Of a stretch of 9,425 nt of DNA, positions 5,408 to 9,425 are shown in pieces. The notes under the pieces were generated by a model, which saw only the letters and a list, made by a program, of their open reading frames with translations, did no database searches and had not been told where the DNA came from. Source of the DNA: Desulfuromonas sp. SDB (GTDB lineage: Bacteria; SDB-A); contig LKUE01000058.1 of assembly GCA_001412365.1 (NCBI GenBank), forward strand, positions 1 through 9,425, in the 5' to 3' direction. A program made the position numbers and the translations under genes. Within the stretch, counting starts at the first letter, position 1. Every line of letters begins with the position of its first letter.

Positions 5408-6150
5408 GTATTTTTTAGCCGTCCCACCTTTTCCGCAAATTTTACAAAATCTTTAGTCCCTCCTCCCTTGCCAATAATCTCCAGCACCCTCCGGTCTTCT
5501 GGTTTAAACTTCATTCCAAATAAACCATCAATCCGGTTCAGTTTAAACATCTGATCATCCATAACAGTGGAGGGGCCCAGGATATAAATGTGAGCAGAAT
5601 CATTGGATTTGCTTAAAATTTCTTTAAAAGTCAGATTGGTAATGGAAGTGGCAGTTAAAATAACCGCAGAAGCACGATGTAAATCATTTTGCAGGGATTT
5701 AAAGTAATAGGGGGTGATGTTTTGAAATTTAAGATCGTAAACATTAACCTGAATTTGCTTATTAATCAATCTATTCAATACCGGTTTAAACAATCCCACC
5801 ATAACCACCAAAGAACCCTTGGGGAAATCAACAATCTCTGCAATATCATTTTTCAGCGGAAGAGAATTTTTATAATTCACCGCTGCATTCAGGTAAGCTT
5901 GAAACCAAACCCGGTGGGATAATTTAACTAAATCTAAGTTATTACTGTCAGGCGGAGATGATTTTAATTCACCGCAATTCAGATTAGCACAAACACCGAT
6001 ATTCCCATTTTCAAGCATCACTGCAGAATAGCGGATTCCCCTGGACCAGGATTTAATTTTCAGGGGATGGTAACTGTACTTACCGTAGTAAAATGCTAAC
6101 AAATCATCAAGGTTATCCTCTATACAAATCTTTCCCGGTGATTTATTCAT
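5404..6150 (-). CDS. DUF4213/DUF364 putative heavy-metal chelation protein
   Basis: A 248-residue soluble protein of the DUF364 family. The N-terminal part (about 10-95, DUF4213-like) contains SRGIRYSAVMLENGNIGVC. The C-terminal Rossmann-like part shows the family phrases VVMVGLFKPVL (115-125), ILTATSITNLTFKEILS (164-180), YILGPSTVMDDQMF (189-202) and IIGKGGGTKDF (225-235). Family members have been proposed to bind or chelate metals or a small ligand and often sit near metal or molybdenum/siderophore-like genes, but no reaction is established. The ATG at 6150 is chosen. An upstream TTG frame (6225) would add 25 AT-rich residues with no ribosome site. The local site (GGGG, 2 nt from ATG) is poor, so the start is less certain. 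Its stop overlaps the -35 of the downstream metalloregulator promoter, so it can also read through into the operon. Confidence 0.85.
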   Translation of the reverse strand: MNKSPGKICIEDNLDDLLAFYYGKYSYHPLKIKSWSRGIRYSAVMLENGNIGVCANLNCGELKSSPPDSNNLDLVKLSHRVWFQAYLNAAVNYKNSLPLKNDIAEIVDFPKGSLVVMVGLFKPVLNRLINKQIQVNVYDLKFQNITPYYFKSLQNDLHRASAVILTATSITNLTFKEILSKSNDSAHIYILGPSTVMDDQMFKLNRIDGLFGMKFKPEDRRVLEIIGKGGGTKDFVKFAEKVGRLKNT

Positions 6151-6251
6151 TTCCCCATATTTTACTTTAATAAATATGTAAATAAATACTGTGCAGTGAA
6201 ATAAAGTATAAATTTTTACTGACAATATATTTTAACAAAATCAATAAAAAA

Positions 6252-6268
6252 TTGTTATAAAATAACAA
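6252..6268. promoter_or_regulatory. Perfect inverted repeat in the divergent promoter region
   Basis: TTGTTAT-AAA-ATAACAA is a perfect 7-bp inverted repeat lying between the divergent DUF364 and FGE-like genes. Symmetry and location suit a dimeric regulator. It resembles the Rex-type box TTGTTAA-N4-TTAACAA of anaerobes but is one base shorter. The surrounding DNA is extremely AT-rich, so chance is a real possibility. Confidence 0.4.
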
Positions 6269-6283
6269 AATATTAATTATAAT
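6252..6283 (+). promoter_or_regulatory. Possible promoter of the FGE-like gene
   Basis: A perfect TATAAT (6278-6283) lies 49 nt ahead of the ATG at 6333. The best -35 candidate is TTGTTA (6252-6257), but the 20-base spacer is longer than usual. The ribosome site AGGAGG (6322-6327) is strong and 5 nt from the start. The sigma-factor type is uncertain. Confidence 0.35.
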
Positions 6284-6332
6284 AATTTTCACAGAGTGAT
6301 TAGTTGTTTATATAAATTTTCAGGAGGATTTA

Positions 6333-7838
6333 ATGTCCTTAAAATGTTCGAAATGCGGTACTGAAAACACTGAAGATTCTGTATTTTGTAAAAAATGCGG
6401 AGAAAAACTCAGCCCTCCCCCTCCCCCTCCTCCTTCTGAAAAAACCACTCATCCCGATAATAATTCGAAATCATCTCCTCCCCCCTCATCTACTTTTAAA
6501 CAAAAAGACATTGCTAAAAATTCAACTTCGGAGGATGTTTTTTCTCTTTACCGGAAAAAGCACAGCCAGCCGGTTGAACATAAATTTAAATCATCTGAGC
6601 ATAAAAATGATGAGGACACTAAATTTACCAAATTCACCAAACCGGAAAAACCCGGTCAATATAAATCAACATCAAAGCAAAATAAATCAAATCAGCAAAA
6701 ACAGATTTCTTCATCATCATCAATTAAGTCCTCTTCTTCCCAACCAAATCAGGATCTTCCCTATGATTTAAAAGTCCCTGATTATCTGGAAAACAAACAA
6801 AATCCAGCGAGGAATATTTTATTTATCGGATCATTTATAGTTTTCCTGCTAATAATATTTGCTGCAATCATATTTGTTCCCCGGATTAAAGATAAATTCT
6901 TTCCATCTTCCCCCGACCATTCAACAGATTATGAACCCCCTGGATTGGTGCTGGTTCCCGGAGGGATCTACCGTATAGGAAGCTATAAAGCTGTATTCAA
7001 TGACGAAGTGCCGAATTTTAAAGTGGAATTGGACAGTTTCTATATGAAGGAGACTCCAGTTACAAATTATGAATTCAGCAAATTTATCAATGAAACCGGA
7101 TATTTAACTTATGCTGAACGGGACAGCAGTATTGGTTTTTGGACTGATTCAACCGGATATCAGCATGACGGAGCCAACTGGAGACATCCCCGGGGGATGG
7201 ATGGACCGGATGCTGTTTTTGATCTTCCTCTGCATCCAGTAGTGCAGGTTACCTGGTACGATGCAGCAATTTTCTGCAACTGGCTTTCAGAGAAAGAAAA
7301 TCTTGAACTCCAGTACGACACCATAACTTGGGAATGTAAATTTACCAACGGTTACCGGCTGCCCACTGAATTTGAATGGGAAGCAGCAGCTCAGGGGCTG
7401 CGAAGAAGCACTTATCCCTGGGGAGAAGATTCACCTAAAGCCACTGCTGACAGCGCTCAAGCCAATCATGCCGGATACCTCAGGGTGGGGGAGTTTATTG
7501 AAGATCAACAGGCAATGAACTTCTCCAGCATTATGGAACATATGAGATTAGATGGTTATCAATTTACTTCACCGGTGGATGCATTCCCCCCCAATGATTT
7601 GGGATTATATGATATGGCTGGGAATGTTTGGGAGTGGTGCCAAAATTATTACGACCTTTATCCTCCGGAAACCTATACTAATCCCCGGGGATTTGAGGAT
7701 GGCGAATACAAGGCAATGCGGGGAGGTTCTTATGGGCATGATTACAGATATTTACGAAGATCTGCCCGGGGTAAAAATGTTCCTTACACTGCAGTGGAGT
7801 TAATCGGATTCAGAGTGATGAGATTAAAATCGGAATAA
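6333..7838 (+). CDS. Membrane-anchored FGE/SUMF1-fold protein with zinc ribbon
   Basis: A 501-residue three-part protein. Residues 1-25 form a zinc ribbon (C5, C8, C19, C22; CSKCG...CKKCG). A proline run (28-34) and a long Ser/Lys/Gln/Pro-rich, probably disordered linker (35-150) follow. One membrane helix spans 161-182. Residues about 204-500 form an FGE-sulfatase (SUMF1) domain with the family phrases LVLVPGGIYRIGS, PVVQVTWYDAAIFCNWLS, NGYRLPTEFEWEAAAQG, YPWGE, LGLYDMAGNVWEWC, MRGGSYGHDYRYLRRSARG and IGFRVMR. The two catalytic cysteines that true formylglycine-generating enzymes carry just after GGS are absent (GHDYRYL here), so sulfatase activation is unlikely. It may be a binding, scaffold or other SUMF1-like oxidoreductase relative. 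Zinc ribbon probably cytoplasmic with the SUMF1 domain outside, but charges flank the helix on both sides, so topology is uncertain. Confidence 0.9.
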   Translation: MSLKCSKCGTENTEDSVFCKKCGEKLSPPPPPPPSEKTTHPDNNSKSSPPPSSTFKQKDIAKNSTSEDVFSLYRKKHSQPVEHKFKSSEHKNDEDTKFTKFTKPEKPGQYKSTSKQNKSNQQKQISSSSSIKSSSSQPNQDLPYDLKVPDYLENKQNPARNILFIGSFIVFLLIIFAAIIFVPRIKDKFFPSSPDHSTDYEPPGLVLVPGGIYRIGSYKAVFNDEVPNFKVELDSFYMKETPVTNYEFSKFINETGYLTYAERDSSIGFWTDSTGYQHDGANWRHPRGMDGPDAVFDLPLHPVVQVTWYDAAIFCNWLSEKENLELQYDTITWECKFTNGYRLPTEFEWEAAAQGLRRSTYPWGEDSPKATADSAQANHAGYLRVGEFIEDQQAMNFSSIMEHMRLDGYQFTSPVDAFPPNDLGLYDMAGNVWEWCQNYYDLYPPETYTNPRGFEDGEYKAMRGGSYGHDYRYLRRSARGKNVPYTAVELIGFRVMRLKSE

Positions 7839-7879
7839 CTATGATTAGTATTTGACCCTCTGGGCATTCTGAGTATTTT

Positions 7880-9391
7880 CTAGTAGAAGATTATTTTATT
7901 AACCTGTTTCATCCTGTGTCCCCGGACAGTTTCCATCTGCACCGAGCAAAAGTAAATACCAGAATTGTACAGTTTGTCTTGTAATTTAAAACTATACTGA
8001 CCTGTATTTAAATTAGCACAACAGATATTTTCCACTAAACTGCCGTTAATTCGAAACATTTTCAATTCCACCCATCCTGGTTCAGTTAATTCAACTATAA
8101 ACTGGTAGGTGTGATTTTGGGGTATACATATAAAATTAATTTTTACCAAGTCCTGCTGGTTATTTACCGGAAATTCCTCTGTGCCGGTAACAGTAAATAA
8201 ATCGGAAAGATCAAAAACATAGGGTTCTCTTAGATATGCTGCGGAATCTACAGTAGCCGTTGCCACCATCAGAGTACCGGTGGAAGGGATGTACTGCATC
8301 ATCTGATTGTTGTTTGAATACCCTCCTCCTGCTGCCATAATTGACCAGCTTCTAGACCTGGTTATATCGGAGGAACTGTTCAAGGAATCCACAATTTCAT
8401 TATAACGCACACAGTAAACAGGATTTACCAACTTGCGGTGATGGTTTGTAGCTACCAGGTTTTCTCCGGGAACTACGGTATTATCCAGTACATCCCGGGT
8501 AACCAATCCATGCTCGTTATCACATTCCACAATGAGGGCATGGCTGTCCAAACAAACCTTGGACACCAAATGGATTACTGAAGAACCAAATTGATATTTA
8601 TCCCGGATTGCCTGAACTACATCAATGGAATTACACTCTCCGTCCTGATTGTAGTCATTCATTTCCAAGCCGTTTCTAACCGACAAAAGAACCGGATGAA
8701 AAGTATGCATATTAGTATGGTTTTGAGGATTACCTACGTTTTTAAATGCCCCTACTCCGCTTTGATTCATTGCGGAAAGAGCCGCGATAAGACCGGGATA
8801 AGTTACTGAAACCCAGTTCTGTTCATCACTCTCCTCAGGAATACTAACTAAAATCAGATGATTTTCCACTAAGGCAAAATGTGTCTGCCAATCCATAAGT
8901 CGGGTTATAACCACATCTCCGTTTAATCCGGGATCATTCACTGTTGAATTTCCCCAGCTGGACATGCTGGAACATTTGTTTATTTCTCTGATCTCATCAA
9001 TGGCGTTGACCATTAAAATATCCATACTGTCAACATTGCGCTGCAAGGTGCTGTCGTAAATGCTGATCCCTGCATCTTCCATCCCCCTGATCATTGCTCC
9101 TGCTTCCTGCAAATATTTATCTTCTACACTGAAATTTGAAATAAAATAATTCCGGACAATTTGATAATTGGCGGGATTATTGTAAAATACAGATTTCAAT
9201 ACATATTCTTGGAAAATAAGCTTAATTTTATCTCCTAACAGGTAGCCATGACTGTATCCCCTCTGGTAGTGATTACCCCATACTTTTAAAATCATGGTGT
9301 TATCACTAACTCTAATTGTATCTCCGGTTACAGTTTGACCGATTAAACTGCCGCTCCAACATAACCAAATCACCATAATCTGAAAGATCAT
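7880..9391 (-). CDS. Secreted C45-type Ntn-hydrolase with C-terminal sorting-like domain
   Basis: A 503-residue protein. Residues 1-18 are a hydrophobic signal-peptide-like segment, though with no basic n-region. The body matches C45/acyl-transferase-type N-terminal-nucleophile hydrolases: RGYSHGYLLGDKI (44-56), probable nucleophile C140 in INKCSSMSSWGN (autocleavage expected before it), VVITRLMDWQ (160-169), PGLIAALSAMNQSGVGAF (199-216), ALIVECDNEHG (285-295) and ATNHH (314-318). These enzymes cleave or transfer amide bonds; the substrate is unknown. A dockerin-like calcium loop DYNQDGECNSID (246-257) lies within the enzyme region. The final 95 or so residues form a beta-rich domain ending NSGIYFCSVQ...VNKIIFY, like type IX secretion sorting tails, but the usual NP motif is degenerate. 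GGAGGT 5 nt before the ATG fixes the start. It converges on the FGE-like gene with a 41-nt gap. Confidence 0.82.
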   Translation of the reverse strand: MIFQIMVIWLCWSGSLIGQTVTGDTIRVSDNTMILKVWGNHYQRGYSHGYLLGDKIKLIFQEYVLKSVFYNNPANYQIVRNYFISNFSVEDKYLQEAGAMIRGMEDAGISIYDSTLQRNVDSMDILMVNAIDEIREINKCSSMSSWGNSTVNDPGLNGDVVITRLMDWQTHFALVENHLILVSIPEESDEQNWVSVTYPGLIAALSAMNQSGVGAFKNVGNPQNHTNMHTFHPVLLSVRNGLEMNDYNQDGECNSIDVVQAIRDKYQFGSSVIHLVSKVCLDSHALIVECDNEHGLVTRDVLDNTVVPGENLVATNHHRKLVNPVYCVRYNEIVDSLNSSSDITRSRSWSIMAAGGGYSNNNQMMQYIPSTGTLMVATATVDSAAYLREPYVFDLSDLFTVTGTEEFPVNNQQDLVKINFICIPQNHTYQFIVELTEPGWVELKMFRINGSLVENICCANLNTGQYSFKLQDKLYNSGIYFCSVQMETVRGHRMKQVNKIIFY

Positions 9392-9425
9392 CTATACCTC
9401 CAAATTTTTTTAATTATTCACCAAT

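Noticed and set aside
6151-6225. N-terminal extension of the DUF364 protein from TTG 6225
   Set aside because: The AT-rich extension has hydrophobic, low-complexity residues, no ribosome site and lies in the divergent promoter region.
6288-6316. Second promoter for the FGE-like gene (TTCACA, 17 bases, TATAAA)
   Set aside because: Transcription would start at or inside the ribosome binding site, leaving almost no leader; the TATAAT at 6278 is better placed.
6333-7838. Active formylglycine-generating enzyme (sulfatase activation)
   Set aside because: Both catalytic cysteines after the GGS motif are missing and no sulfatase gene is in the window.
7839-7879. Bidirectional terminator between the convergent genes
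   Set aside because: CTCTGGGCATTCTGAG looks symmetric at first, but only three end pairs form before mismatches and there is no clear T-run.
1-9425. CRISPR array, tRNA or rRNA gene, insertion sequence or phage genes
   Set aside because: No regularly spaced repeats, cloverleaf-like or conserved rRNA segments, transposase or phage-like proteins were seen on either strand.

Overview
The window is about 40% GC by eye and densely coding. It reads as an obligate or near-obligate anaerobic bacterium: a flavodiiron protein, rubredoxin, a TM1266-type protein and a two-gene minimal SUF system sit together, with no classical aerobic stress genes. A secreted protein ends in a degenerate Bacteroidetes/T9SS-like sorting tail. 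That points loosely to the FCB superphylum (for example Cloacimonadota, Marinimicrobia or a related candidate phylum). This lineage guess is inference from protein style only.

Layout. Bases 1-211 are apparently non-coding, with a perfect hairpin and short repeated phrases. From 5342 down to 212, on the minus strand, runs a tight eight-gene cluster. In transcription order it holds a DtxR/MntR-family metalloregulator, rubredoxin, flavodiiron protein (FprA), a TM1266-family small protein, ferritin, a SufC-like ATPase, a SufB/D-like scaffold and a triple zinc-ribbon protein. Gaps are 9-18 nt or overlaps, except for one 82-nt gap with a hairpin before sufC. A sigma70-like promoter (TTGACA-N16-TATATT) lies just ahead of the regulator gene. 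A perfect 14-bp palindrome, TTAGTCATGACTAA, directly abuts its -10 box. This strongly suggests a metal-responsive, autoregulated operon. Upstream on the same strand (6150-5404) is a DUF4213/DUF364 'putative heavy-metal chelation' protein.

To the right, a 182-bp AT-rich divergent region (6151-6332) carries a perfect inverted repeat. It separates the DUF364 gene from a plus-strand gene (6333-7838) encoding a zinc ribbon, a low-complexity linker, one membrane helix and an FGE/SUMF1-fold domain that lacks the catalytic cysteines. Facing it on the minus strand (9391-7880) is a secreted Ntn-hydrolase of the C45 type, with a dockerin-like calcium loop inside the enzyme domain and a sorting-like C-terminus.

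How the genes fit together (inference). The minus-strand cluster combines iron sensing (DtxR), O2 or NO removal (rubredoxin to FprA), safe iron storage (ferritin) and Fe-S cluster assembly (SufC-SufB). This makes a compact iron and oxygen homeostasis regulon in which the TM1266-like, zinc-ribbon and DUF364 proteins are the unexplained partners.
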